Below, piece by piece: positions 10,602 through 19,857 of a stretch of 53,260 nucleotides of DNA. Under the pieces are notes generated by a model, which searched no databases, was not told the DNA's origin, and worked only from the letters and a program-made list of their open reading frames with translations. The position numbers were made by a program, and so were the translations under genes. Location: positions 1 to 53,260 of the forward strand of contig CAMAQV010000016.1 of assembly GCA_945860595.1 (NCBI GenBank), written 5' to 3'. Position 1 is the first letter of the stretch; each line of letters opens with the position of its first letter. The DNA comes from Comamonas sp. lk (GTDB taxonomy: Bacteria; Pseudomonadota; Gammaproteobacteria; Burkholderiales; Burkholderiaceae_C).

Positions 10602-11326
10602 ACCGGAGCTCCCGTAATCGGCGTAATCGGGGTCAGATTCCAATTGTTTTCATCGGCCACCAGGCGGCCGTCCTTGAACAGCAAGCGCCGCCGCGCCCAG
10701 GCGGCCATGTCCGTCTCGTGGGTGACCAACACCACGGTGATACCCTGGCGGTTCAGCGTGTCCAGCAACTGCATGACTTCGGCGCTGGTTTCAGAATCCA
10801 GTGCGCCGGTAGGCTCATCAGCCAGTATGAGGGATGGCTCGTTCACCAGTGCGCGGGCGATCGCCACCCGCTGCTGCTGCCCGCCGGAGAGCTGCGCCGG
10901 CGTGTGGCCGCTACGCTCGCCCAGACCCACGCGCTCTAAGGCAGCCATCGCCCGGCGACTGCGCTCAGGCTGGCGAACGCCGGCGTACAGCAGGGGCAGT
11001 TCCACATTTTCCAGAGCCGACGTGCGCGGCAACAGGTTGAACTGCTGAAACACAAAACCCATGCGCCGGTTGCGCAATGCGGCCAGGGCGTCTGGCTCGC
11101 GGTCTTGGACTGGCACGCCGTCCAGCAGATAGCTGCCAGATGTGGGCGTATCCAGGCAACCCAATATGTTCATCAACGTGGACTTCCCCGAGCCCGATGC
11201 GCCCATGACGGCGACAAACTCGCCTGCCGCAATCTCCAAGCTCACGCTGCATAAGGCGTGCACGGTTTGACCGGCCTGGTAGACCTTGCTGACATCGCGC
11301 AGCACGATGAGCGGCGGCGCGGTCAC
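10598..11326 (-). CDS. ABC transporter ATPase (MacB/LolD type)
   Basis: A 242-residue nucleotide-binding subunit with Walker [10 protein letters not shown] (about 41-49), signature [15 protein letters not shown] and Walker B LILADEP. GALDSETS and the H-loop VLVTHE follow. The sequence type is LolD/MacB. It starts 4 bp after the MacA-like gene and overlaps the permease start by 4 bp, so the three are translationally coupled. It energises the permease downstream. Confidence 0.93.
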   Translation of the reverse strand: MTAPPLIVLRDVSKVYQAGQTVHALCSVSLEIAAGEFVAVMGASGSGKSTLMNILGCLDTPTSGSYLLDGVPVQDREPDALAALRNRRMGFVFQQFNLLPRTSALENVELPLLYAGVRQPERSRRAMAALERVGLGERSGHTPAQLSGGQQQRVAIARALVNEPSLILADEPTGALDSETSAEVMQLLDTLNRQGITVVLVTHETDMAAWARRRLLFKDGRLVADENNWNLTPITPITGAPV

Positions 11327-11330
11327 GGCG

Positions 11331-12605
11331 TCAGAAACCGGGGCGTAGGCCCGCAGGCTTGGGCGTAGCAGCCCCAGGCGGGGTTTTCACAGCCAACAGC
11401 ACCTCGGTGCCGACTGCCAACGCAGGCCCTAGTGGCGCTTGCGGGTCGTCGACCAGCTCGGTCATGCTGCCGTCGCTGATACCGGTGCGCACAGCGAGCG
11501 CGCGGGGTTTGCCCGCGGCGTCTAGCACATACACCCGCGCCAGACCCTTGCTCTTAACGGCAGGCTCTACGCCCGCAATGCGCAGTCGCAGCGCGCCATT
11601 GGGCACGCGCAAGACCTGGGGTCGCTCCTGTGTGACCACGCGCACATTGGCGGTCATGCCCGGCAGCAAGCGACCATCGGTATTGGCGTAGCTGAGCACG
11701 GCGACATAGGTCACCACATTGGCCACGTTCAGGGCCGCCTTGCGCACCTGACGTACCTCGGCGTTGAAGGTCTGACCCGGGAATGCGTCCACGCTGAAAC
11801 TGGCTTTTTGACCCACTGTGAGGCGACCCACATCGCTCTCATCGATCGCGGCCTCGACCTGCATGTCACTGAGATTTTTCGCAATGATGAAAAGCTCGGG
11901 CGACTGCAGACTGCTGGCCACAGTCTGGCCGCGCTCAATAGTCCGCTTGATCACAATGCCGGATACCGGCGAGGTAATTCGGGTACGGCCCAAGTCGATA
12001 CCGGCTTGCGCCAGCGCCGCCTTGCGCTGCGCCACGGTCGCCTGCGCCTGTTTCACCTGAGCCTGTGCCACACCCACCTGCGCCTGCACTGCCCTCAGCG
12101 CCTCGGCGCTGGTACTGGCCAAAGCCCGCACCCGCTCGCCCTCGGCCTGGGCCACAAATTGCTTATCGACCAAGCCCTGGGTGCGTGCATCGTTGCGCTG
12201 CGCCTCGCGCACGTCCACCTGTGCGCGGGAGACCTGCGCCTGCGCGGCCAGGGCGTTGGCCTGCGCCGTCAGCACTGCCGCTTGCGCCGCCTCCAAGTCG
12301 GCTTGCGCGGCGCGCAGGCGGAAGTCAAAAGTCTGCGGATCGATTTGCGCCAGCAACTGTCCGGCCTGCACCTCGTCATTGAAATCCACCAGCACATCGC
12401 GGATCTGCCCGCTGACCTGCGTGCCCACGGTGACCAGCGCAACCGGGTTGACTGCCCCCGTGGCCGCCACCACCGCCTGCAAATCGCCCCGGGTAATGGG
12501 CGCGCTGCGGTATTCGACGCCTGCGGGCGCTCCCCGGTACCACCAGGCGCCTGCCAAAGCCAGCGCTAGCAGCAGCAAGCCGCCTGTCCACACAATTTTC
12601 TTCAT
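11331..12605 (-). CDS. MacA-like periplasmic adaptor (membrane fusion protein)
   Basis: A 424-residue HlyD/RND-type adaptor. It has one N-terminal membrane anchor (residues 5-22) and a biotinyl-lipoyl half (VTVGTQVSGQI near 60-70). A long Ala/Gln-rich coiled-coil hairpin, full of AQA and QAQ repeats, spans about 95-205. Then come the second lipoyl half, a beta-barrel and a membrane-proximal domain. It is first in the three-gene efflux operon. Its ATG is preceded at 6 bp by TACAAT, so the mRNA may be leaderless. Export substrate unknown. Confidence 0.93.
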   Translation of the reverse strand: MKKIVWTGGLLLLALALAGAWWYRGAPAGVEYRSAPITRGDLQAVVAATGAVNPVALVTVGTQVSGQIRDVLVDFNDEVQAGQLLAQIDPQTFDFRLRAAQADLEAAQAAVLTAQANALAAQAQVSRAQVDVREAQRNDARTQGLVDKQFVAQAEGERVRALASTSAEALRAVQAQVGVAQAQVKQAQATVAQRKAALAQAGIDLGRTRITSPVSGIVIKRTIERGQTVASSLQSPELFIIAKNLSDMQVEAAIDESDVGRLTVGQKASFSVDAFPGQTFNAEVRQVRKAALNVANVVTYVAVLSYANTDGRLLPGMTANVRVVTQERPQVLRVPNGALRLRIAGVEPAVKSKGLARVYVLDAAGKPRALAVRTGISDGSMTELVDDPQAPLGPALAVGTEVLLAVKTPPGAATPKPAGLRPGF

Positions 12606-12611
12606 GCCGAG

Positions 12612-12617
12612 ATTGTA
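12612..12617 (-). promoter_or_regulatory. Predicted -10 element of macA-like operon
   Basis: TACAAT on the minus strand, separated from ATG 12605 by the six bases CTCGGC. No clear -35 at 16-18 bp. Transcription would begin at or next to the A of the start codon. Confidence 0.4.
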
Positions 12618-12639
12618 GAAAGCGGGTATGACCCCCGTC

Positions 12640-12645
12640 TAAAAT
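12640..12645 (+). promoter_or_regulatory. Predicted -10 element of glnS
   Basis: TAAAAT lies six bases before ATG 12652 with no Shine-Dalgarno in between. It is back to back with the macA -10 inside a 46-bp intergenic space, so the two promoters must share upstream contacts. Confidence 0.4.
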
Positions 12646-12651
12646 CCGTCG

Positions 12652-14442
12652 ATGACCGCCCCCTCTCCCGCAAAAACCCCTGAACCCCCCAAACCCAGCA
12701 ACTTTTTACGCCAGGTGATTGAAGGCGATCTGGCACGCGGCACCTACGCCAGCCGCCGCTGGGCGGGCAGCCCGGGGGACGCCACCCACCACGCCGCCGG
12801 CGTGCCCGACCCGGCAAAAATCCGCACCCGTTTTCCGCCAGAGCCCAATGGCTATTTGCATGTAGGGCACGCCAAAAGCATTTGCCTGAACTTCGGCCTG
12901 GCGCGGGACTACGGCGGCGTCTGCCACATGCGCTTTGACGACACCAACCCGGAAAAAGAAGACACCGAGTACGTGAATTCCATCCTGGACGCGGTTCGCT
13001 GGTTGGGCTTTGGCTGGGATGCCAACGGCACATCGCACCTGTTCCAGGCCAGCGATTACTTCGATTTCATGTACCGCGCGGCCGAATATTTAATCGAGGC
13101 CGGCCACGCCTATGTGGACGAACAAAGCGCGGAAGACATGCGCGCCAACCGGGGCGACTTCGGCAAGCCCGGTGTCAACAGCCCGTTCCGAGGGCGCACC
13201 CCTGCCGAGAACCTGGCCCGCTTTCGCGAGATGCGCGATGGCTTGCACGCTGACGGATCCATGGTCTTGCGGGCCAAGATTGACATGGCCAGCCCCAACA
13301 TCAATATGCGCGACCCGGCCATCTACCGCATCCGCCGCGCCACGCACCACAACACCGGCGACACCTGGTGCATCTACCCGATGTACACCTACGCGCACCC
13401 GCTGGAGGATGCGTTGGAGCAAGTCACCCACAGCATTTGCACTTTGGAGTTTGAAGACCAGCGCCCGTTTTATGACTGGGTGCTGCTGCGTCTGGCCGAA
13501 GGCGGCTTGCTGGCGCACCCGCTGCCCCAACAGTACGAATTTGCGCGCCTGAACCTCACCTATGTGATCACCAGCAAACGCAAGCTCGCCGCGCTGGTGA
13601 ATGAACACAAAGTCAATGGCTGGGACGATCCGCGCATGCCCACCATCGTCGGCCTGCGCCGACGCGGCTACACGCCGGAGAGCCTGCAACTCTTTGCCGA
13701 GCGCATTGGCGTGACCAAGAGTGACAGCTGGATCGACTACTCCACCCTGGAAGGCTGCCTGCGCGAAACCCTGGACGGCAGCGCCGCGCGCGCCATGGCC
13801 GTTCTGGACCCGGTGAAACTGGTGCTAAGCAACTGGGACGAAGTGATTGGCGCGGGCACGCTGGATGTGTGCAGCGCGCCCGTCCACCCGCACCACCCCG
13901 AGCTGGGCAACCGCGAGTTTGTGATTGGCAAAGAGGTCTGGATCGAGCGCAGCGACTTTGAAGAAACGCCGCCGCAAGGTTTTTTCCGGCTCTTCCCCGG
14001 CAACAAGGTGCGGCTGAAATACGGCTACATCATCGAATGCACGGGTGCGGCCAAAGACGCCAGCGGCCACGTCACCGAGGTGCATGCCACCCTCGTCCCC
14101 GACACCAAAAGCGGCACGCCGGGCTCATCCAGCGTCAAAGTCAAAGGCGTGATCACCTGGGTCAGCGCCCACGACGGCCTGGCCGCCGAAGTCCGCATGT
14201 ATGACCGCCTGTTCCTGGACCCGCAGCCCGACGCGGGCGGCAAAGACTACCTGGCAAGCCTGAACCCCGCCAGCCTGAAAATCGTCCCCGCCATCGTGGA
14301 GCCCTCACTGGCCAGCGCGCAACCGGATCAGAAGTTTCAGTTTGAACGGCATGGCTACTTTGTCGCGGACCAGGTGGACCATGCGGCGGGCAAGCCGGTG
14401 TTTAATTTTGCGGTGGGGTTGAAGGATTCGTTTGGGAAGTGA
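12652..14442 (+). CDS. glnS: Glutamine--tRNA ligase
   Basis: Class I aminoacyl-tRNA synthetase charging tRNA-Gln. It has 596 residues, with the HIGH-type motif in PNGYLHVGHAKS (about residues 64-75) and the KMSKS-type VITSKRKL near 303. The C-terminal beta-barrel anticodon-binding region is present. The start at 12652 is required because the next in-frame ATG lies beyond the conserved N-terminal helix (SNFLRQVIEGDLA). No ribosome site precedes it and a TAAAAT element lies six bases upstream, so a leaderless transcript is predicted. The following small gene overlaps its stop by 4 bp. Confidence 0.98.
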   Translation: MTAPSPAKTPEPPKPSNFLRQVIEGDLARGTYASRRWAGSPGDATHHAAGVPDPAKIRTRFPPEPNGYLHVGHAKSICLNFGLARDYGGVCHMRFDDTNPEKEDTEYVNSILDAVRWLGFGWDANGTSHLFQASDYFDFMYRAAEYLIEAGHAYVDEQSAEDMRANRGDFGKPGVNSPFRGRTPAENLARFREMRDGLHADGSMVLRAKIDMASPNINMRDPAIYRIRRATHHNTGDTWCIYPMYTYAHPLEDALEQVTHSICTLEFEDQRPFYDWVLLRLAEGGLLAHPLPQQYEFARLNLTYVITSKRKLAALVNEHKVNGWDDPRMPTIVGLRRRGYTPESLQLFAERIGVTKSDSWIDYSTLEGCLRETLDGSAARAMAVLDPVKLVLSNWDEVIGAGTLDVCSAPVHPHHPELGNREFVIGKEVWIERSDFEETPPQGFFRLFPGNKVRLKYGYIIECTGAAKDASGHVTEVHATLVPDTKSGTPGSSSVKVKGVITWVSAHDGLAAEVRMYDRLFLDPQPDAGGKDYLASLNPASLKIVPAIVEPSLASAQPDQKFQFERHGYFVADQVDHAAGKPVFNFAVGLKDSFGK

Positions 14443-14735
14443 CACCCGCTAGGCCCACGCCCATGTCTGCCTCCGCCCTCGCCCCCCTGCTGCACGCGCT
14501 AGCCCAGTTGCGGGCGGATGCCTCAGGGGTGTCGGCTTTTTGCGCCCAGGCGCGTGCGCAAGATGCCTTGCTGGCGGCGCTACCGCCGCGCTATGGCGAG
14601 GTGTGGCTGGGGCTGATTGACCGGCTTGAATCCAGTGCCCTGTTCAGCGAAGAGAGCTGCTCGTTCAGCCAGTCAGCGCTATTGGACAATTTGGAAGGCT
14701 GGCTGGTTAAAGCGGGAGACGTTCTGGGCGCATGA
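14439..14735 (+). CDS. Small hypothetical protein coupled to glnS
   Basis: A 98-codon frame beginning with GTG that overlaps the glnS stop as GTGA; an ATG at 14463 gives a 90-residue alternative. The product is mildly acidic and predicted mostly helical (ALAPLLHALAQLRAD, DNLEGWLVKAGDVLGA). I do not recognise the family. Coupling to glnS argues it is real, and it ends 18 bp before the convergent TPR gene. Confidence 0.6.
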   Translation: MTPARPTPMSASALAPLLHALAQLRADASGVSAFCAQARAQDALLAALPPRYGEVWLGLIDRLESSALFSEESCSFSQSALLDNLEGWLVKAGDVLGA

Positions 14736-14753
14736 GGACGGGCAGGCCGCCGG

Positions 14754-16400
14754 TCAGCCCAGCCTGAGAGACAAATCATGCGCCACGCGCCGAAGCACGG
14801 GTGCCCAATCCAGGTCTTGCGCCTGCCGGTACAGGGTGACGCTGCGGTACCAGGGGCTGTCGTCGCGGTCCAGCAGCCAGCGCCAGCAGGTGTCGTAGCG
14901 GTTGAGTATCCATGTGGGCTTGCCCAGCGCGGCGGCGACGTGGGCGGTGGACGTGTCGACGGTGAGCACCACATCCATATTCGCAATCAAGGCTGCGGTG
15001 TCGGCGAAGTCATGCAGGGTATCGGCGTCGTTGTAAAAGTTGCCGCGTGGCCATAAGGCCTGCGCCCGCTGGCGGATGTCTGACTCCGCCGGTTCCCCTT
15101 TTTGCAGGCTGAAAAAGTCCGCATCGACCGCCTGCAAGCCTTGGGCAAACACGTCGAGTGGAACGTTTCTGCTTGCGTTGATGGCCCAGGCGGCTGGCTG
15201 GTCAGGCCGGTGCCCGCCGCTCCAGACGACACCAACCTTCAAGCGATGGCGCAGGCCGATTTTTTCCTGCCATTCGCGTTTTTTCTGCGCGTGCGCGAAC
15301 AGGTAGGGCGTAGGGAAGGGAATGGTGTCCAGCCGCGTGCCAAAGGCCAAAGGCAGACTCATCAGAGGGCAGCGGTAATCAAAGGGCGGCAAGGGCTGCC
15401 CGCGTTCTACGAGCTGCGTGACGCCGACCACGGTAGACAGCAGGCCCAGCAGCGCCGTGGGTACTTCCAGCACGACCTGTGCGCCCCTATCCGCCAGCAG
15501 GCGGGCATAGCGGCAGAACTGGATGGTGTCGCCCAGGCCCTGTTCGGCCTCCAGTAATACGGTTTTTCCACGGACCTCCTCAACGCCGGTCCACAGGGGC
15601 CGGCCCAGCTTGCGCTGTGACGAGCGCAGGGGTTCAAGTTGCCAGCGCCATTCGTACAAGGGCCAGGCTGATTTCAGATCGCCGCCCAAGAGCAAGGCAT
15701 AGGACTTGTTGCAATACGCGGCCGCGAAATCTGCCTGCGCCCGGATGGCCAGGTCATAGCTGGCGCAGGCTTCATCCAGACGCCGCAGGACTTTCAACGC
15801 GTTGCCCCGGTTGTAGTGGGCCTGGGCGTAGTGGGGTCGGAGGGCTATGGCGGTGTCGTAGCAAGCGATCGCCTCTTCCGGTCGCGAGAGGTCATGCAGG
15901 GCCAGCCCCCGGTTGCAATGGGCGGCGGCGTAATCGGGTTTGCGCGCGATGGCGGCTTCGTAGTCCTGCAGTGCGTCGCTGGTTCGCCCCAGCGCGGTGA
16001 GCGCGTTGCCCCGGTTGTAAAACGCTTCGGCGAAATCGGGCTGGCAGCGGATGGCCTGGTCGTAACTGGCAATAGCCTCCTCAGGGCGGTCCAGCGCCTT
16101 GTAGGCATTACCGATGTTGCTGTGAACAGCAGCATGCGCCGGGTTGATGCGGATTGCCCGGCCCAGCAAGGCCAGCGCGTCGTCCCACTGGCTTTTTTGC
16201 AGGGCGATCGCACCCAGCAGTTGCAGGGCGTGGAAATGCACCGGGTCGGCGCGCAAGATGCTCTGGTAAATGCTGTGCGCCTCGTCGAGTTGGCCCGCGT
16301 TGTGTCGGGCCACGCCTTGCTGCAGGGCGGCTGCTACTGCAGCGGGGCTGCCCAGACGTGTCACGCCCAGTTCACCAGGCTTTAGGGGATCGGGTGGCAT
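14754..16400 (-). CDS. TPR protein with C-terminal heptosyltransferase-like domain
   Basis: A 548-residue protein. Residues about 15-260 form six to seven tetratricopeptide repeats (recurring A-x-YNRGNAL and DLAIRxxxDFAxAY patterns). The C-terminal half resembles glycosyltransferase family 9 (LLEAEQGLGDTIQFCRY near 285, then VGVVWSGG and DVVLTVDTSTAHVAAALGKP). Such fusions are frequent in betaproteobacteria and are thought to glycosylate surface structures, but substrate and direction are unknown. No LPS genes adjoin it. A TAGAAT hexamer five bases before ATG 16400 predicts a leaderless mRNA. Confidence 0.88.
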   Translation of the reverse strand: MPPDPLKPGELGVTRLGSPAAVAAALQQGVARHNAGQLDEAHSIYQSILRADPVHFHALQLLGAIALQKSQWDDALALLGRAIRINPAHAAVHSNIGNAYKALDRPEEAIASYDQAIRCQPDFAEAFYNRGNALTALGRTSDALQDYEAAIARKPDYAAAHCNRGLALHDLSRPEEAIACYDTAIALRPHYAQAHYNRGNALKVLRRLDEACASYDLAIRAQADFAAAYCNKSYALLLGGDLKSAWPLYEWRWQLEPLRSSQRKLGRPLWTGVEEVRGKTVLLEAEQGLGDTIQFCRYARLLADRGAQVVLEVPTALLGLLSTVVGVTQLVERGQPLPPFDYRCPLMSLPLAFGTRLDTIPFPTPYLFAHAQKKREWQEKIGLRHRLKVGVVWSGGHRPDQPAAWAINASRNVPLDVFAQGLQAVDADFFSLQKGEPAESDIRQRAQALWPRGNFYNDADTLHDFADTAALIANMDVVLTVDTSTAHVAAALGKPTWILNRYDTCWRWLLDRDDSPWYRSVTLYRQAQDLDWAPVLRRVAHDLSLRLG

Positions 16401-16405
16401 GTTTC

Positions 16406-16411
16406 ATTCTA
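16406..16411 (-). promoter_or_regulatory. Predicted -10 element of the TPR gene
   Basis: TAGAAT on the minus strand, five bases (GAAAC) before ATG 16400, with no ribosome site. Inference from position. Confidence 0.35.
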
Positions 16412-16491
16412 GGCCGCCAGAGGGCGGGCCGATCCCCCACGTTTGGCATCGGACGTAGACTTGTCCGGTTTCAACCTAGGAGCCCACGACC

Positions 16492-17139
16492 ATGATCACG
16501 CTATACGGCTTCGCCGTTTCCAACTATTTCAATATCGTCAAGCAGGTGCTGCTGGAAAAACAGATCCCATTCACCGAAGAGCGGATGCTTCCGCGCAGCA
16601 CGGACGACGCGGTGTTGGAGCTGTCACCTTTGGGCAAGATCCCCTTTATTCGCACGCCCGAAGGCGGTTTGTGCGAAAGCGCGGTGATTCTGGATTACCT
16701 GGAGGCGCAGTACCCGGCCCACCCGCTGGTGCCGGCCGATGCGTTTGCCGCAGCCAAGGTGCGCGAGCTGTGCACCTTTATCAACTTGCATCTGGAGCTG
16801 GTGGCGCGTGAGTTGTATGCACAGGCATTTTTTGGCGGCAGCGTCCCCGATGCCACCAAAGATGCGGTACGCAAACAGCTGGTGCGCAATATCGAGGCAT
16901 TCAAGCGCTTGGCGCACTTTGCGCCCTATGTGGCGGGCGACAGTTTCACCCTGGCCGACTGCGTGGCTTTCAGCAATCTGCCGCTCATCGGCATGGCCAC
17001 GCGCGCGGTCTACGGCGAAGACCTCTTGGCCGCTGCGGGCGTGGATTACAAGCCTTACATCAAACTGGTAGGCGAACGCCCAAGCGCGCAAAAAATCGTG
17101 GAAGACCGCAAGGCGGAACTGGCCCGGCCCAAAGGCTAG
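16492..17139 (+). CDS. Glutathione S-transferase family protein
   Basis: A 215-residue cytosolic GST. The N-terminal thioredoxin fold covers residues 1-78 (MITLYGFAVSNYFNIVK, with ESAVILDYLE as the glutathione gamma-glutamyl contact). The helical C-terminal domain has the N-capping box TLADCVAF. An AGGAGC ribosome site is present. It ends one base before the convergent GTPase gene. It is close to gshA, which supplies glutathione precursor, but on the opposite strand, so no operon. Confidence 0.9.
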   Translation: MITLYGFAVSNYFNIVKQVLLEKQIPFTEERMLPRSTDDAVLELSPLGKIPFIRTPEGGLCESAVILDYLEAQYPAHPLVPADAFAAAKVRELCTFINLHLELVARELYAQAFFGGSVPDATKDAVRKQLVRNIEAFKRLAHFAPYVAGDSFTLADCVAFSNLPLIGMATRAVYGEDLLAAAGVDYKPYIKLVGERPSAQKIVEDRKAELARPKG

Positions 17140-18123
17140 TCAGTCTGAGGGCTCGCGGGGCTCGTCCGGCGGGATCGCCCGCGCAGGACGCGGGATTTTT
17201 TTGTGGCGGATCAGCCGGTCTTGGGTGATCGCGTCTTTTTTGATCTGGCGCTCTGCGTCCACGCGTCGTCCCTCGGCCAGCCAGAGCGCAAATTCAGCCG
17301 GCGTCTCCAAAGTCACCGGCCCCAGTGCGTGGGCGCGGAAGTCGTGGATCGCGATTTCAGCGGCCTTTTGTAAATTCACCCGTCCACCGGACTGCAGCGC
17401 GCCACGGGCGCGGCCCACGCCATCCAAAATCTGCTCGTCGCTCAGGGTCTGTGCGTCTTGCAATTTGTACCGCACTGCCAAGGCTTGCGGGTAATGCACG
17501 CCCAGGTAATCGAGCAGCTCAAGCGCCACTTCTTGCTCGTCGAACGCGTTACGGCCCACCGCGCCGCTGGCGGCCAGTTTGTAGCCGCTTTGGGCCACGA
17601 TGATGCGCGGCCAGAGCATGCCGGGCGTGTCGTACAGATAGAAGTCATCGGCAATCGTGATGCGCTGCTCAATTTTGGTCACACCCGCCTCGTCGCCCGT
17701 CTTGGCCGCGCGCTTGCCTTTCAGGGTATTGATCAGGGTGGATTTGCCCACATTGGGAATGCCGCAAATCAGCACCCGCAGCGGCTTGGCCATGCCACCG
17801 CGCAGGGGTGCGAGCTGGTGGCAGGCCTCTACCAAGGCGCGCGCGGGCGTTGTCATACTGGCGTCCAGCGGCACCGCGCGGGTGCCGGGCAAGGCGTTGT
17901 AGTGCGCCAGCCACAGCGCGGTGCGCGTCGGGTCAGCCAGATCTTGTTTATTGAGAACCTTGAGCGTGGGCTTGTGCCCGGTCAGCTCAGCCAGCAGCGG
18001 GTTGGCACTGGAGCCGGGCAGTCGGGCGTCCAGCATCTCCACCACCACATCAATGTCTTTGATGCGCTCGCCAATCGCTTTGCGCGTGAGGTGCATGTGG
18101 CCGGGAAACCATTGGACGGCCAT
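17140..18123 (-). CDS. Circularly permuted ribosome-assembly GTPase YlqF/RbgA
   Basis: A 327-residue GTPase with permuted motif order: G4 NKQD at residues 58-61 precedes G1 GIPNVGKST at 121-129, followed by G3 DTPG. This matches the YlqF/RbgA/YjeQ-like group involved in large ribosomal subunit maturation. The N-terminal WFPGHM (5-10) is characteristic of YlqF. The C-terminus is basic and Arg-rich. gshA lies 31 bp upstream on the same strand. A TTAAAT hexamer lies 8 bp before the ATG. Confidence 0.92.
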   Translation of the reverse strand: MAVQWFPGHMHLTRKAIGERIKDIDVVVEMLDARLPGSSANPLLAELTGHKPTLKVLNKQDLADPTRTALWLAHYNALPGTRAVPLDASMTTPARALVEACHQLAPLRGGMAKPLRVLICGIPNVGKSTLINTLKGKRAAKTGDEAGVTKIEQRITIADDFYLYDTPGMLWPRIIVAQSGYKLAASGAVGRNAFDEQEVALELLDYLGVHYPQALAVRYKLQDAQTLSDEQILDGVGRARGALQSGGRVNLQKAAEIAIHDFRAHALGPVTLETPAEFALWLAEGRRVDAERQIKKDAITQDRLIRHKKIPRPARAIPPDEPREPSD

Positions 18124-18154
18124 GGCAAACGATTTAAAAAGTGACGCGGCCGCC

Positions 18155-19711
18155 TTAGGCGCGCCGCTGCGCGCTGCGTGGGGTCAGGCGCGCTGGCGAC
18201 AGATACTGCGCCAGGTACTGCTCAAACGGCAGGCTGTCGGCCGCTTCAACGGCCGCCTGGTCGTGCAGGGATTGCAGCGCCTGCGCTTTCATGGCCAGGG
18301 TTTGCGCCGCCGTCAGGGGCGCGGCTGCGGCGCTGGCTTTCAAGCGCTGCGCCTGCGCCAGTCCGAATCGGCCAAAGGAGCCGCCAAAATCGTTTTGCAT
18401 GCTGGCGAGTACGCGCGCTGCGGGGAGTTTTTCCGGATGGTGCAAGCTGTCGATCGCATGGTCCAGCGCAGCGCGGTGCAGGCCGTCGGCGTTCGACATT
18501 TCTTTGCCGGCCACCGCATCCAGCCTCTGGGCAATCGGGCGCATCTCGGACAGGATGCGATCGGCCCATTCGACTAGCTCCACCTGCTGCCCCTGGCGCT
18601 CGATACGGAAGCCGGGCTCGCGCCCGCGCTCGGCTACCTGGCCCTGGTTGCGTACCAACGCAGCGATTTCGTGGGGCGTGTCCGGCGGGCTGTCGCTGAG
18701 CAGGCAGTGCAGCAAAAACACATCTAGAAAACGCATGGTCTGGGTGGCGATACCGATGGGCTCAAAAGGGTCCAAGTCCATCAGCCGCACTTCCACGTAT
18801 TGCACACCCCGCTCCCGCAGCGCATGCAGCGGCCGCTCCCCGGCGTGGATAGTGCGCTTGGGGCGGATCGTGCCGTAGAACTCGTTCTCGATTTGCAGCA
18901 GGCTGGTGCCCAGCTGGCGGTAACTGCCATCCTCAGAACGCACGCCGATGGCCTCGTAACGCGGATAAGGCACGGTGAGCGCCGCCTCGAGCGAGCGGCC
19001 ATAGCCCTCCAGGCTGTTGTAGCTGACGGCCAGCGCGCTTTGCGCGTCGCTTTGGTAGCCCAGGCCGCCCATGCGCAGCGAGGTGGCGTAGGGCAGATAC
19101 AAGGTGTCATCACCCAAGGGCTGCAGCGTGTGCACATTGCCGCGCGCAAAGCAGGCACACACGGCCGGCGACGCACCGAACAGGACCATGGGCAAAAAGG
19201 CATGGCGGCGGAAGTTGCGGATCAGGCTGAAGTAATCGGCATCCGCCACCTGCGGGATGGACCAGTTGTAGTGCACGCCTGAGATGGTTTGCATACGCCG
19301 CCCATACCGGTAACCGAGACCGCTGCGGTAGGCGGTTTTGCTGCGCCCCACGTTGGATGTGCCGTATTGGCCTAGCGGAATCTGGTCATCGCCGGGCAAC
19401 CAGCACGGCATGCTGGAAGGCCACAGCAATTCGTCGCCGATGGCATTGAGTGTGAACGTTTGCACGGCATCGAGTTCGGCTGCGCAGGTCTGTGCGCTGG
19501 GGTGCACCCCTGTAATGAGCTCGACCTGGGATTCGCTGAAATCGGTGGTGATATGCGGGTGGGTCAGCGCCGAGCCCAGCGCCGTCGGGTGCCCGGTGCT
19601 CGCCAAATGCCCGTCGGCGCGGGTGCGCAAGCTCTCTTTTTCCACGCCACGGCGCATGCCGCCCAATCGGTCGGCGCTCCAACCGTTGATGGCCTGTGTC
19701 AAATCCTGCAT
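18155..19711 (-). CDS. gshA: Glutamate--cysteine ligase
   Basis: First step of glutathione synthesis, joining glutamate and cysteine with ATP. A 518-residue enzyme of the gammaproteobacterial GshA type. The N-terminal GVEKESLR (about 22-29), DFSESQVELIT (about 57-67) and PHEIAALVRNQGQ motifs are all in place, and a central VEVRLMDLDPFEP stretch is typical. It may be co-transcribed with the GTPase gene 31 bp downstream. Confidence 0.96.
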   Translation of the reverse strand: MQDLTQAINGWSADRLGGMRRGVEKESLRTRADGHLASTGHPTALGSALTHPHITTDFSESQVELITGVHPSAQTCAAELDAVQTFTLNAIGDELLWPSSMPCWLPGDDQIPLGQYGTSNVGRSKTAYRSGLGYRYGRRMQTISGVHYNWSIPQVADADYFSLIRNFRRHAFLPMVLFGASPAVCACFARGNVHTLQPLGDDTLYLPYATSLRMGGLGYQSDAQSALAVSYNSLEGYGRSLEAALTVPYPRYEAIGVRSEDGSYRQLGTSLLQIENEFYGTIRPKRTIHAGERPLHALRERGVQYVEVRLMDLDPFEPIGIATQTMRFLDVFLLHCLLSDSPPDTPHEIAALVRNQGQVAERGREPGFRIERQGQQVELVEWADRILSEMRPIAQRLDAVAGKEMSNADGLHRAALDHAIDSLHHPEKLPAARVLASMQNDFGGSFGRFGLAQAQRLKASAAAAPLTAAQTLAMKAQALQSLHDQAAVEAADSLPFEQYLAQYLSPARLTPRSAQRRA

Positions 19712-19857
19712 GCGTGCCGCCCCATTGGTGAATTAGTGTCCTGCCCTCCTGCGGAGCGGGAACCGAAGGTAGCACATCACCGTGAACGCCGTCCAGCGGC
19801 GACAATTTGACGTGACTTACCCGGGCCCTTGCTCTTGCTCTTGGACCACCGAAACCC

